Source: Streptomyces sp. Je 1-332 (GTDB taxonomy: Bacteria > Actinomycetota > Actinomycetes > Streptomycetales > Streptomycetaceae). From it: a stretch of 64,000 bases of DNA. Positions within the stretch are counted from its first letter, which is position 1. Each line of letters opens with the position of its first letter. The translations under genes were made by a program, and so were the position numbers. Below, piece by piece: positions 52,419 through 61,622 of this stretch. The stretch spans positions 496,001 through 560,000 of the forward strand of contig NZ_CP160402.1 in NCBI RefSeq assembly GCF_040730185.1, given 5' to 3'. The notes below the pieces were generated by a model, which made no database searches, was not told the origin of the DNA, and saw only the letters and a program-made list of their open reading frames with translations.

Positions 52419-52801
52419 CCGCCCGCGCCCTCGTTCGCAGCACCCGAGATGGCGTCCGGGGCGGCCCCGACAGGGAGCCGCTCCTCAAGAGCATTGCGTT
52501 GGATGCAGGTGTCCACGGCAGGGCTGACCGCCGTCAGGGCGACGCAGATGCCGACCAGGTCCAGGGCCTCGCAGATGCCGAGCAGCGTGTACAGGCTGGC
52601 GTTGTCGCAGTAGGTCACGGCCGACAGGTCCAGCAGCAGGCGTCCGCGTATCTGGGGCTGGGCCGCGAGAAGCACCACGGCTTCCCGCAGGTCGGCCGAG
52701 GTGGAACCATCCAGCTCACCCGTGAGTGCGACCATGATTCCGGATCCGCCCTGGTCATGCCCCTGCTGGATGACCAGACGGGGCAGAGGAGGCTCGCTCA
52801 T
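52397..52801 (-). CDS. STAS-domain anti-anti-sigma factor (SpoIIAA/RsbV-like)
   Basis: A 134-residue protein. The STAS core shows IMVALTGELDGSTSADLREA and LLLDLSAVTYCDNASLYTLL; the Ser in CDNAS is at the usual phosphorylation position. In this class the unphosphorylated protein frees a sigma factor from its anti-sigma kinase. ATG 52801 is used. No kinase lies next to it; a decayed HATPase fragment is at 23 kb. The last residues fall in a 23-bp tandem duplication. Confidence 0.88.
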   Translation of the reverse strand: MSEPPLPRLVIQQGHDQGGSGIMVALTGELDGSTSADLREAVVLLAAQPQIRGRLLLDLSAVTYCDNASLYTLLGICEALDLVGICVALTAVSPAVDTCIQRNALEERLPVGAAPDAISGAANEGAGGTTPTRS

Positions 52802-53097
52802 CGTCAGTCCCGAATGCCTGCCGATCCGCCTCACTGCCGAAGCGAATCCTGGCAGCCCGAAGATACCCTCCCTGGACACCCTCTGTTCCCTGTTGCGCAC
52901 CCGCACACCACCGTCGGCAGGCCGCTCGGCGCCGTCGGAGCTCTGTGAGATCGGCGCTCTGCGAAACCTGACCATCCGGGGGATCTCACGGCAATCCTGT
53001 TTCACCGGCGCCACTCCCGGTCACCCGAAACTGACAGGCTCCGGTGTCGAAGAGCGCGCTGGAGCATCCGGCAGCAGAGATGGGACGGCGCTTCACC

Positions 53098-53520
53098 ATG
53101 GCCACAGCAACGGCACGAGACATCATGACCGGCGGCGCGCAGTGCGTGCAGGCACACGACAACGCACTCGACGCGGCACGCAAGCTGACGGAACTTCAGG
53201 TGGGCGCCCTGCCGATCTGCGGCGAGAACAACCGGCTCGTCGGCGTCGTGACCGACCGCGACATCGTGGTGCGGGTCCTCGGAGCGGGGCTCGATCCCGC
53301 GGAGGTCGAGATGGGCACCCTGGCGCAGGGGAAGGCCGTGACGATCGGCGCGGACGACGACGTGGACGAGGTCTTCACGACCATGACCCAGCACAAGGTC
53401 CGGCGCCTGCCGGTGATCGACGGCACGGACCTCGTAGGCATGGTCGCCCTCGCGGACGCCGCCCGAGCTCTCGACGCCCCCGAAGCCGGACGCCTCATCG
53501 AGGCTCTCTCCACCGACTGA
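53098..53520 (+). CDS. CBS-domain pair protein
   Basis: A 140-residue protein made of two CBS motifs: ARDIMTGGAQCVQAHDNALD through VGVVTDRDIVVRVL, then VTIGADDDVDEVFTTM through RRLPVIDGTDLVGMVAL. Such stand-alone pairs bind adenine nucleotides and act as energy or redox sensors. ATG 53098 is used; a GTG at 53044 has no advantage. It converges with the GH15 gene. The context is stress-related. Confidence 0.92.
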   Translation: MATATARDIMTGGAQCVQAHDNALDAARKLTELQVGALPICGENNRLVGVVTDRDIVVRVLGAGLDPAEVEMGTLAQGKAVTIGADDDVDEVFTTMTQHKVRRLPVIDGTDLVGMVALADAARALDAPEAGRLIEALSTD

Positions 53521-53551
53521 GTCCTCGCTGGATCCCACAACCGGCGCGGGG

Positions 53552-55345
53552 CTAGACCAGAGGCGGAGGGGTCTCGGTCAGACGGCCCGCGCACTCCAGG
53601 AGCAGTGCGTGGACGAACGCCTGCGGAAGGTTGCCGCGCATCTGCCGCTGGATGATGTCGTACTCCTCGGAGAACAGTCCGGGTGGCCCGCACGCCGCGC
53701 GGTTCCGTTCGAAGTAGCGCAGGGCGCGCGCCGTATGACCCTGCTGATGCTCGGCCAACGCCATCATGAAGCCGCACAGCAGGAACGCGCCCTCCGCCTC
53801 CCCCAGGGGCCGCTGGTCCTGGCGGAAGCGGTAGACGTACTCGTCGAGCGCCAGTTCCTGCCGTACGGCACGCAGGGTGGCGATCGTGCGGGGGTCGGAG
53901 CCGGGCAGTGCGCCCCGGACCGGGGGCAGCAGAAGGGCCGCGTCGACGCCGGGCTCGTCCGGAGCCCGCTGCCAGTAACCGTCGGCGTGCAGGCTGGTGC
54001 GTGCCGTCTCGGCGAGAAGCGCGTCGGCGAGCGAGGTGAAGCGTGTGACGTCCCTCCTCGCTCCCGGCAGCGCGGCCACCGCACGCAGCCCGGCGACGCA
54101 GGCGAGCCGGGAGTGGGTCCAGCGCCGGTCGTCGATCTCCCAGATGCCGGCCTCGGGCTCGTTCCACAACTGTTCGATGGCGGCGACGGCGGTGTGCACG
54201 GCGCGCCAGCCGACGCCGTCGAGCCGGTCGCACTGGCCTGCGGCGGCGAAGAGTTGCAGGGCCTCGCCGAACACGTCGAGCTGGAACTGCTGGTTCACCC
54301 AGTTGCCGACCTTGTCCGTTCCTCCCGGGTACCCGGGCAGGTCCAGGGTCCGCTCGGAGGGCACCGGGCCGCCGGTGACCGTGTAGGCAGGTTTCAGCCG
54401 CGGCCCGTCCTGGAGGACCTTGGCCGCGACGAAACCGACCGCGGTATCGAGTAGGCCGGTGGCGCCGACGCGTGCCGCGGCGATACCCGCGTAGCACTGG
54501 TCGCGGACCCAGGCGTAGCGGTAGTCGTAGTTGCGGCCCGCGCCCGCGCGTTCCGGCAGGCACATCGTGGCGGCCGCGACCATCCCACCGGCGCTGCTGG
54601 TGAGGCCGCGCAGGACGGCGAGGGCATGGTGCGCATCGCGCGTCGCGATGGTCTCCGCGGGCTGCGGACAAGCCCGCGCCCAGGCCTCCTCGGTGCCGGC
54701 CCACGCGGTGTCGGGGTCCACCGCTTCGTCGGGCAGCGTGTGGGGCGAGAGTTCCAGTACGAGGTCGTGGTGTCCGCCGGGAGGAACGGTCAGGTCGAAG
54801 GCGAGCACCTCGCCCCTGCCGTTCTCGGAGCGGGTTGTCCGCGCCGCTTCCGCGCCGGTCCAGCGCCAGCGCAGCGCCCCGGTCCGGCCCGTCCACACAC
54901 CGTTGTGCTGGCGGACGTGGCGGCTGCGGTCGTCGCCGAACGCGCCGCGCGGTTCGAGCAACACCCGTACGCGCGCGGGGCAGTCCGTGGCCAGGATCCG
55001 ACGCAGCAGGACCACCCGGTCCGCGTCGCCGGGAAAGGCGAGGGCTTCGCGGCACTCGACGGGACCGGCGCCGGTGATGAAGCGGCTGTGCCAGATCAGG
55101 CTTCCCGTTTCGTAGAAGCCGCCCCATACATGCCGGGTTTCGAGCGGCGTGACGGCGTACGTTCCTCCGCCGCCGACAAGTGTCGAGAAGACGGCGTCGG
55201 AGTCCCAGTGCGGCGCGCACATCCAGGCGATGTCACCGTGCGGGCCGATCAGAGCGCCTCGTTCGCCGTCGGCCAGCAAGGCGTACTCCCGCAACACGTG
55301 CGGAGGGAACTCGGGGCCGGGGTCGATCGTTTCCGGCGTCGGCAT
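53552..55345 (-). CDS. Glycoside hydrolase family 15 protein (glucoamylase/trehalase-like)
   Basis: A 597-residue GH15 enzyme. The N-terminal beta-sandwich begins YALLADGERGALIGPHGDIA; the (alpha/alpha)6 barrel has YDYRYAWVRDQCYAG, EPEAGIWEIDDR (general acid region) and GLFSEEYDIIQRQMRGNLPQ (general base region and usual ending). No signal peptide is present, so it acts inside the cell, as actinobacterial trehalases and isomaltose-type hydrolases do. ATG 55345 follows GAGAGGACG. It lies upstream of CBS and downstream of the pyruvate-oxidase-like gene on the same strand, 45 bases apart, so possibly one unit. Confidence 0.93.
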   Translation of the reverse strand: MPTPETIDPGPEFPPHVLREYALLADGERGALIGPHGDIAWMCAPHWDSDAVFSTLVGGGGTYAVTPLETRHVWGGFYETGSLIWHSRFITGAGPVECREALAFPGDADRVVLLRRILATDCPARVRVLLEPRGAFGDDRSRHVRQHNGVWTGRTGALRWRWTGAEAARTTRSENGRGEVLAFDLTVPPGGHHDLVLELSPHTLPDEAVDPDTAWAGTEEAWARACPQPAETIATRDAHHALAVLRGLTSSAGGMVAAATMCLPERAGAGRNYDYRYAWVRDQCYAGIAAARVGATGLLDTAVGFVAAKVLQDGPRLKPAYTVTGGPVPSERTLDLPGYPGGTDKVGNWVNQQFQLDVFGEALQLFAAAGQCDRLDGVGWRAVHTAVAAIEQLWNEPEAGIWEIDDRRWTHSRLACVAGLRAVAALPGARRDVTRFTSLADALLAETARTSLHADGYWQRAPDEPGVDAALLLPPVRGALPGSDPRTIATLRAVRQELALDEYVYRFRQDQRPLGEAEGAFLLCGFMMALAEHQQGHTARALRYFERNRAACGPPGLFSEEYDIIQRQMRGNLPQAFVHALLLECAGRLTETPPPLV

Positions 55346-55390
55346 GCCGTGGCGTCCTCTCCATCGGTGTCGGGGGCGGTGGTTGCGGAC

Positions 55391-57226
55391 TCAGGAGTGT
55401 CGGTCGTCCTTCTCCCCCGCCGCGCCGGGACCGCTGTCGGACCGGCGCCCGGGCAGCATCTCCTGCACCTTGGCCTTGAGTCCCTGCCGGACCATGCCGA
55501 GGCGGTCGCTGTCGCCCTTGACGATCGCCGACGCGGCGGCTTCGATCTGGTCGAGCTCCGCGTGCGGGGGGATCGGCGGTACCGCGGGGTCGGTGCGGAA
55601 GTCGATGACGAACGGCCGGTCGGCGCCGAGTGCGCGGTGCCACGCCGCCTCCACGTCCCCGGGCTTCTCCACCCGTACGCCGTCGAGGCCGATGGACTTG
55701 GCGAAGTCGGCGTAGGGCACGTCGGGGAGTGCCTGCGAGGGCAGGAACTGCGGGGCCCCGGACATCGCCCGCATCTCCCAGGTGACCTGGTTGAGGTCCT
55801 GGTTGTTGAGTACGGCGACGATCAGCCGCGGGTCCTGCCACTCCCGCCAGTACTTGGCGACCGTGACGAGTTCGGCAAGACCGTTCATCTGCATGGCACC
55901 ATCGCCCACGATCGCGATGGCGGGCCGCCCGGGGTGGGCGAACTTGGCACCGATCACGTACGGAACGCCGGGTCCCATGGTGGCGAGGGTGCCGGACAGG
56001 GAGCCGCGCATCGTCCCCCGCATGCGCAGGTGCCGGGCGTACCAGTTCGCGGCGGAGCCGGAGTCGGCGGCGAGGATCACGTCGTTCGGCAGCAGGGCGT
56101 CGAGTGCGTGCACGACGTACTCGGGGTTGATGGGATCGGCCTCCACGGCAGCGCGCCGCTCCATGACCTTCCACCAGCGCGCCGTGTCCTTCTCGATCTT
56201 CTTCCGCCAGGAGCCGTGCCTCTTCTTCTTCAGCTGCGGCAGCAGGGCCTTGAGTGTCTCCTTCGCGTCGCCCACCAGGTTGACCTCGAAGGGGTACCGC
56301 AGCCCGATCATGTGCGGATCGATGTCGATCTGGACCGCTCGGGCCTGGTCGAGATCAGGCATGAACTGGGTGTACGGGAAGCTGGAACCGATGACGAGCA
56401 GCGTGTCGCAGCCCTGCATGAGTTCGTACGAGGGGCGGGTGCCCAGGAGACCGATCGCCCCGGTGACATACGGCAGATCGTCCGGCAGCGCGTCCTTCCC
56501 CAACAGCGCCTTGGCGACGCCGGCGCCCAGCGTCTCGGCGACCACCTCGACCTCGGCGCGGGCACCACGTGCGCCCTGGCCGATGAGCACGGCGACTTTC
56601 TCTCCCGCGTTCAGTACCTCGGCGGCCCTGGTGATCTCGTCCGCCGCGGGAACGGGTGCGTACCGGGCAAGGCCCAGGCTGGAGGGCACCATCTTGAACG
56701 CGTGCGTCGGCGGTGAGTACTCCAGCTCCTGGACATCGGCGGGGATGATGACCGCCGTCACCGTACGGCGGGCGTAAGCGGTGCGCATGGCCCTGTCGAT
56801 GACGTTGGGGAGCTGCTCGGGGACCGTCACCATTTCGCAGAAGTCGGAGGCGACGTCCTTGTAGAGGCTCAGCAGGTCGACTTCCTGCTGGTAGGAGCCG
56901 CCCATGGCGGTGCGGTTGGTCTGCCCGACGATCGCGACCACCGGAACGTGGTCGAGTTTCGCGTCGTAGAGGCCGTTCAGGAGGTGGATCGCGCCCGGCC
57001 CCGATGTCGCCGCGCACACGCCGACCTTGCCGGAGAACTTCGCGTACCCGACCGCCTGGAAAGCGGCCATCTCCTCGTGCCGTGCCTGAATGAACCGCGG
57101 CTTGTCGTCCGCGCGCCCCCAGGCCGCGAGCAGACCGTTGATGCCGTCTCCGGCGTAGGCGAAGACATGCTCGACATCCCACTCACGCAGTCGTCGCAGG
57201 ACGTAGTCCGAGACTTTCGTGGACAC
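55391..57226 (-). CDS. Thiamine-diphosphate enzyme, pyruvate oxidase (PoxB)-like
   Basis: A 611-residue three-domain ThDP enzyme starting at GTG. The catalytic Glu lies in ARHEEMAAFQAVGYAKFSGK, the ThDP motif is IVGDGAMQMNGLAELVTVAK with VLNNQDLNQVTWEM after, and GTRPSYELMQGCDTLLVIGS fits the FAD/nucleotide middle domain. It resembles stress-induced pyruvate oxidases/quinone dehydrogenases that give acetate and CO2. The C-terminus is a charged tail. Upstream sequence is GC-rich without a clear promoter. Confidence 0.92.
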   Translation of the reverse strand: MSTKVSDYVLRRLREWDVEHVFAYAGDGINGLLAAWGRADDKPRFIQARHEEMAAFQAVGYAKFSGKVGVCAATSGPGAIHLLNGLYDAKLDHVPVVAIVGQTNRTAMGGSYQQEVDLLSLYKDVASDFCEMVTVPEQLPNVIDRAMRTAYARRTVTAVIIPADVQELEYSPPTHAFKMVPSSLGLARYAPVPAADEITRAAEVLNAGEKVAVLIGQGARGARAEVEVVAETLGAGVAKALLGKDALPDDLPYVTGAIGLLGTRPSYELMQGCDTLLVIGSSFPYTQFMPDLDQARAVQIDIDPHMIGLRYPFEVNLVGDAKETLKALLPQLKKKRHGSWRKKIEKDTARWWKVMERRAAVEADPINPEYVVHALDALLPNDVILAADSGSAANWYARHLRMRGTMRGSLSGTLATMGPGVPYVIGAKFAHPGRPAIAIVGDGAMQMNGLAELVTVAKYWREWQDPRLIVAVLNNQDLNQVTWEMRAMSGAPQFLPSQALPDVPYADFAKSIGLDGVRVEKPGDVEAAWHRALGADRPFVIDFRTDPAVPPIPPHAELDQIEAAASAIVKGDSDRLGMVRQGLKAKVQEMLPGRRSDSGPGAAGEKDDRHS

Positions 57227-57307
57227 GGGGTGGCCTTCCTGTCGGCGGACGCGGGCGCGGGCATGCGCGGGCGCGGGTCGTGCGCGGGGCTGTATCGCCC
57301 TACAACC

Positions 57308-57556
57308 TCACAGCAGCAGTACGAGGGCGTAGACGAGGAAGAACGCCGCCATCAGCGCCACGAGGACGCCGATCAGTGCCAGGGGGCCCTTCGCCCACCC
57401 CTTCGTGGGGTTGTGGGTCTCCCGGGGCCCCGCTCCCGACATGCTGCCCTCGCCGGGTGGCGTCTCTCCCGGCGGCACGCTCCCGCCGGGTGCTGGTCCT
57501 GGGGTCTCGCGGGGGTCCGGGTCCGGGTGCGGGTCCGGGTTCTGGGAAGGGGTCAT
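57308..57556 (-). CDS. DUF6480-like small membrane protein
   Basis: An 82-residue protein with a Pro/Asp/Gly-rich N-terminal half (repeated PDP units from a GGGTCC-type repeat) and one C-terminal transmembrane helix, PLALIGVLVALMAAFFLVYA, ending in LVLLL. The HNPTKGWAKGP segment before the helix is typical of this Streptomyces family. ATG 57556 is preferred because the longer frame is antisense to the SDR. Function is unknown; the membrane-anchored N-terminus is probably cytoplasmic. Confidence 0.8.
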   Translation of the reverse strand: MTPSQNPDPHPDPDPRETPGPAPGGSVPPGETPPGEGSMSGAGPRETHNPTKGWAKGPLALIGVLVALMAAFFLVYALVLLL

Positions 57557-57712
57557 GTGATCCAAGTTGCCACGTCGTGGCCGGGTCCGCCGTCCGACCA
57601 CGACGGGCCACGGCCCGCGCATCGAGACCGGGGCGAGCTTTCGAGGAGCCCTGCGGCCTGCCATGGCCGAACCTGGGAGGAGGCCTGTGAGTGCTTCGCG
57701 CAAGGAGGTTCC

Positions 57713-58543
57713 ATGCCCGACCCCACCGCCCCCGCCACCACCGGCGCCTCCGCCGCCGGCAAGGTCGCGATCATCACCGGCGCGGATTCCGGCATCGGCA
57801 GGGCCACGGCCGTCCGGATGGCCGTGGCCGGAATGGATGTCGGGATCACATGGCACGGCGATCAAGAAGGCGCCGAGCGCACGGCTGAGGAGGTGCGGCA
57901 GCACGGCCGCCGCGCTGCCGTCGCCCGGATGGACCTGAGCCGGCTTCCCGATGCCGCGCGTGTGATCGACGACCTCGCCGGACAGCTCGGCCGGATCGAC
58001 GTACTGGTCAACAACGCCGGGACCGGCACGGCGACCCCCTTCCTCGACCTGGCTCACGAGGACGTCCAGCACGTCCTCGACGTCGACCTCGTCGGACCTT
58101 TTCTCTGCGGCCAGCGCGCCGCGCGCCGCATGATCCAGCAGGGCGACGGCGGCCGGATCGTCAACGTGACCTCCGTGCACGAACACCAGCCCCGGGTGGG
58201 CGCCGCACCGTACTGCGCCGCCAAGGGTGGGCTCGGGCTGCTGACTCAGGTGATGGCCCTGGAGCTGGCCGAGCACGGCATCACCGTCAATTCCGTCGCG
58301 CCCGGTGAGATCGCCACCCCGATGACCGGGCAGGAGGACGTCGACGTCCACAGCCGGCACCGCCCCGGCATTCCCCTCGGCCGACCCGGTGACGCCCGTG
58401 AGATCGCCGCCGTCATCGCGTTCCTCGCAGGGCCCGACGCCTCGTACGTGACCGGCGCGTCCTGGGTGGCCGACGGTGGCATGGTGCGCATGGGGCCGCA
58501 GGCCGGCTCCCATCTCCGGAGCGACGAGTGGCGGCGGCCCTGA
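57713..58543 (+). CDS. SDR-family oxidoreductase (glucose-1-dehydrogenase-like)
   Basis: A 276-residue classical SDR. TGADSGIGRATA is the cofactor motif, VLVNNAGTGTATPF follows, Ser in NVTSVHEHQPR, and YCAAKGGLGLLTQ holds the YxxxK pair. C-terminal GASWVADGGMVRM is the usual closure. ATG 57713 follows AAGGAGG. It resembles stress-associated glucose-1-dehydrogenase-type SDRs. The 267 bases after it have no gene. Confidence 0.93.
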   Translation: MPDPTAPATTGASAAGKVAIITGADSGIGRATAVRMAVAGMDVGITWHGDQEGAERTAEEVRQHGRRAAVARMDLSRLPDAARVIDDLAGQLGRIDVLVNNAGTGTATPFLDLAHEDVQHVLDVDLVGPFLCGQRAARRMIQQGDGGRIVNVTSVHEHQPRVGAAPYCAAKGGLGLLTQVMALELAEHGITVNSVAPGEIATPMTGQEDVDVHSRHRPGIPLGRPGDAREIAAVIAFLAGPDASYVTGASWVADGGMVRMGPQAGSHLRSDEWRRP

Positions 58544-58810
58544 GCGTGACGGACGCGAGGCAGCGACCCCGAGCGTGATGCGAGGCGGCATTTCTGAGCT
58601 TCCTGAGGCCGTTCGCGTCACGCGGGGAGGTGGCGCGCTACCCCCTGCGGTATAAGGGAAATCGCGCCTACCTGCGCGCCGCGATGCCGTACAGCGACGC
58701 GTTTTCGTATATCAGTCGGCGGTTGGGGTACCGGTGCTGCCTGGAGCAGGGATCGTCGAAGAGGGCCGACCCGCACGTGCGGCGGTCGGCGTCCGGAAAC
58801 GGAGCAGCAG

Positions 58811-59467
58811 GTGACGCGGAACGCGGAAAGGCCCAGTCCTGAGCGACACCCGACTTTCGACCGACCAGGTTCAGTGACAGGTTCGGTGACAGAGCTTCCG
58901 CCCGACCTCAATCAAGCCATTCTGGAGGCGACCAAGCAGGTCGCCGCCGTCCTCAAGAAACACAGGCACGACTTCGCCCTCGCCGGCAGCGTCGCCGTAT
59001 ACGCGCACGGCGGGACCACCAACCTCCAGCACGACGCCGACTTCTGCATCAAACCCGAGGACGCCGAGGCGGTCTCGGCCACCCTCCAGGAAGCCGGCCT
59101 GACGGTGTACGCGCCGCCCGAGGACTGGCTGCTCAAGGCGAAGTGTCTGGGGCAGGACATCGACCTCATCTTCGAGCTGGCCCATCAGCCCGTCACCGCG
59201 GAGCTGCTGGGGCGGGCGGTGGACCTGCCGGTGGACTCGGTGCTCATGCCGGTCCTTTCGCCGACGGACCTGATGCGGGCGCTGCTGTCCGCCTTCTCCG
59301 AGCATCACTGCGACTTCGGCGCCGTGCTGCCCATCGCGCGGCAACTGCGCGAAATGGTCGACTGGCACACCGTGCGCCAGGCGTGCGGGGACGCGCCGAT
59401 GCCCGCCGCCTTCCTGTACCTGCTGGAACGCCTGGAAGTCATCGCACCGGACGGAGGAGACCGATGA
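58811..59467 (+). CDS. Nucleotidyltransferase (pol-beta fold, AbiEii-like)
   Basis: About 218 residues. The nucleotidyltransferase core shows LAGSVAVYAHGGTTNLQHDADF, giving the GS motif and DxD (DAD), and a third acid in GQDIDLIFELA. It thus has all three metal-binding acids. The GTG 58811 start is uncertain; GTG 58875 and 58887 are alternatives. Its TGA overlaps the next ATG (ATGA). It is first of three coupled genes with a BON-like protein and a phosphoesterase. Roles could include antibiotic or protein nucleotidylation, or a toxin-like module; none is proven. Confidence 0.8.
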   Translation: MTRNAERPSPERHPTFDRPGSVTGSVTELPPDLNQAILEATKQVAAVLKKHRHDFALAGSVAVYAHGGTTNLQHDADFCIKPEDAEAVSATLQEAGLTVYAPPEDWLLKAKCLGQDIDLIFELAHQPVTAELLGRAVDLPVDSVLMPVLSPTDLMRALLSAFSEHHCDFGAVLPIARQLREMVDWHTVRQACGDAPMPAAFLYLLERLEVIAPDGGDR

Positions 59468-59718
59468 CCGACTCTGCCAATGTCGAGTACCGCATCGCTC
59501 ATCTGCAGGAGCGGCTCGCCGCGGGAGAACTCGGCGAACTGGGCATCCGCGTCGCGATCCGCGGAAACTCCGTGACGGTCGTCGGAACGGCTCCCACGAC
59601 GCAGTGTCGCGAGGAGCTGGTGCGCACCGTGAACGAGGAACTGGCCGGTATGACCGTCCACTTCGACATCGCGGTGGCCGACTCGTCGGCCCCGGACCAC
59701 CCGGAGGAACTGGCATGA
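59464..59718 (+). CDS. BON-like small protein
   Basis: An 84-residue protein with VAIRGNSVTVVGTAPTTQCR followed by a helix and MTVHFDIAVAD, which has the beta-alpha-beta pattern of a BON domain half. It has no signal peptide, unlike periplasmic BON proteins. ATGA overlaps on both sides couple it to the nucleotidyltransferase and the phosphoesterase. It may be a binding or adaptor subunit. Confidence 0.72.
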   Translation: MTDSANVEYRIAHLQERLAAGELGELGIRVAIRGNSVTVVGTAPTTQCREELVRTVNEELAGMTVHFDIAVADSSAPDHPEELA

Positions 59719-60488
59719 TCCGCGTCGCAGCCGTGGGGGACATTCACATGGGTCTGGACAGCCAGGGCCTGCTCCGGCCCGCGTTCGAGACCCTTCCCGA
59801 CTGTGCCGACCTGCTGCTTCTGGCAGGGGACCTCACCCGCCACGGCACGCCGGAAGAAGCGAGGGTGGTCGCCCGGGAGGTGAGCGATCTGCCGGTGCCG
59901 GTCGTCGCCGTGCTCGGTAACCACGACCACCACGACGAGCGGCCCGACGAGGTCACCGCCATCCTTCGCGACGCGGGTGTGCGGGTGCTCGAGGGTCAGG
60001 GCACCGTCGTCGAGGTGGAGGGGAGGCGCGTGGGTATCGCGGGCACCAAGGGGTTCGGCGGCGGGTTCGTCGGCCGGTGCGGCAGCGAGTTCGGCGAACC
60101 TCTGATGAAGGAGCTCATCCGGTACACGCGCCGCTGTGCCGAGGGTCTGCGGGCCTCACTGCACGAACTGGCCGGGCAGGGATGCGACACCCGGGTAGCG
60201 CTCACGCACTTCGCGCCGGTGCCGGACACCCTGGCGGGAGAGCCGCTGGAGATCTATCCGTTCCTCGGCAGCTATCTGCTGGCGGAGGCCGTGGACGAGG
60301 CCGGCGCGGACCTGGCCGTCCACGGCCACGCCCACGCGGGCACCGAACACGGTATGACCAGTGGCGGCGTGCCGGTCCGCAATGTCGCCCAGCCGGTCAT
60401 CCGCAAGGCGTTCAACGTCTACCACCTGCCGGACCGCACCCACGGGGAGCCCGCTACGGCCGCCTCTTCCGCCGACGGACGGGCATGA
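59715..60488 (+). CDS. Cytoplasmic metallophosphoesterase (calcineurin-like)
   Basis: A 257-residue enzyme with the full dimetal set: AAVGDIHMG, LLLAGDLTRHG, VLGNHDHHDE, ALTHFAPVP and HGHAHAGTEHG. No membrane segment. The ATG overlaps the BON-like stop. Coupling with a nucleotidyltransferase suggests opposing activities (nucleotide addition and removal) on one target; this is inference. It ends in a 14-bp tandem repeat and converges with the universal stress protein gene. Confidence 0.9.
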   Translation: MIRVAAVGDIHMGLDSQGLLRPAFETLPDCADLLLLAGDLTRHGTPEEARVVAREVSDLPVPVVAVLGNHDHHDERPDEVTAILRDAGVRVLEGQGTVVEVEGRRVGIAGTKGFGGGFVGRCGSEFGEPLMKELIRYTRRCAEGLRASLHELAGQGCDTRVALTHFAPVPDTLAGEPLEIYPFLGSYLLAEAVDEAGADLAVHGHAHAGTEHGMTSGGVPVRNVAQPVIRKAFNVYHLPDRTHGEPATAASSADGRA

Positions 60489-60522
60489 CGACCCGGGCGT
60501 GACGACCCGGGCGTGACGGTCG
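60481..60522. repeat. 14-bp tandem repeat between convergent genes
   Basis: Three adjacent copies of GGGC(A/G)TGACGACCC, the last diverged at its end, covering the phosphoesterase stop codon and the spacer. It may vary in copy number without changing protein function. Confidence 0.8.
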
Positions 60523-60555
60523 CCGGGCGCCGCCCTGCTGCTTCTCGTCGCCCTC

Positions 60556-61443
60556 CTACTTCGCGGACGGCACGACGGCCACGGGGCACTCCGCGGTGTG
60601 CAGCGCCTCGCCGCTGACGGAGCCGAGCATGAGCCTTCGCAGGCCCTTGCGCCCATGGGAACCGACCACCAGCAGGCCGGCACGCCGTGACGCCTCGGCC
60701 AGCACCGTCGCGGGGCGCACGCGCTCGACGTGCACCTCGACCGTGACGTCCGGGTACCGGCTGAGGCGCTTGGTGGCCTCTTCCGCCAGCGCCTTGCGAG
60801 CCTTTTTGTCCAGAGCCTGGAAGTCGGGAGCCACCATGCCGGGTCCCGCGGGCATCTGGCTCATGTGGAAGGCGCCGTGCACCATCCGAAGTTTGGCGCC
60901 TCGCAGATGGGCCTCGGCGAAGGCGAGATCCAGGGCCTCCCCCGCCACATCGTGTACGTCCACCCCCACCACGACCGGGTTGTCCCTGACGGGACCTGGG
61001 CCGGGGCGCACGACGACCACGGGGCAGCGAGCGTGCGTGGCCACCTGCCAGCTCACCGAGCCCAGGGGCAGGCGGGTGAATCCGCCACTGCCGCGGTGCC
61101 CGACCACCAGCCATGACGCCTCGGCGGAACGCTCCACCAGGGTGGCCGCGGGCTTTCCCACGACCGCCTCCGCCGTCACCACCACCTCCGGGAACTCCGC
61201 CTCGACGAGCTCCACCATCGGCGCCACCACCGCCGAGAGCGACTGCTCCACCGGATCCGTCCGCTCTCCGCGTTCTTCCGCGGACCCGGCCGGGAGAGAT
61301 CCCGTGGCGACGTGCAGGAGGTGCAGCGGGCTGCCGTGCAAGGCCGCGTGCCGCGCCGCGTATCGCACGACGGCGCCTTGGTCGCTCCCTTGCTCGACCC
61401 CCACCAGGACGAGTCGCTTCGCCGCGTCGTCGTGGTTGACCAT
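60556..61443 (-). CDS. Universal stress protein, tandem UspA
   Basis: A 295-residue protein of two UspA domains. Each has the ATP-binding loop: GHRGSGGFTRLPLGSVS in domain 1 and GSHGRKGLRRLMLGSVS in domain 2. Tandem Usps of this size are common in actinobacteria and are induced by hypoxia, starvation or redox stress. ATG 61443 with GGAG is chosen; GTG 61446 is adjacent. A sigma-B-like promoter lies 66 bases upstream. Confidence 0.93.
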   Translation of the reverse strand: MVNHDDAAKRLVLVGVEQGSDQGAVVRYAARHAALHGSPLHLLHVATGSLPAGSAEERGERTDPVEQSLSAVVAPMVELVEAEFPEVVVTAEAVVGKPAATLVERSAEASWLVVGHRGSGGFTRLPLGSVSWQVATHARCPVVVVRPGPGPVRDNPVVVGVDVHDVAGEALDLAFAEAHLRGAKLRMVHGAFHMSQMPAGPGMVAPDFQALDKKARKALAEEATKRLSRYPDVTVEVHVERVRPATVLAEASRRAGLLVVGSHGRKGLRRLMLGSVSGEALHTAECPVAVVPSAK

Positions 61444-61508
61444 CACTTCTCCTTGCCGATCGGTTCCGGCGAGCCTGGGCTGCCCGGACGTCCGCCGGTC
61501 GCCCCCAA

Positions 61509-61532
61509 GTACCCCGCATACCCGATTTCAAC
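61509..61532 (-). promoter_or_regulatory. Sigma-B-like promoter for the universal stress gene
   Basis: On the minus strand GTTG-N14-GGGTAC, close to the actinobacterial sigma-B form GTTT-N(14-16)-GGGTA(T/C). It would give a leader of about 60 bases. Confidence 0.5.
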
Positions 61533-61622
61533 CAGCAGATGCAGATATGCGCAGCACATCAGCCCCGACAGACAGGGGCAAACGGGGCGTGCTCCCCGCC
61601 ACCCACCGGCGGCCGCTCGGCG

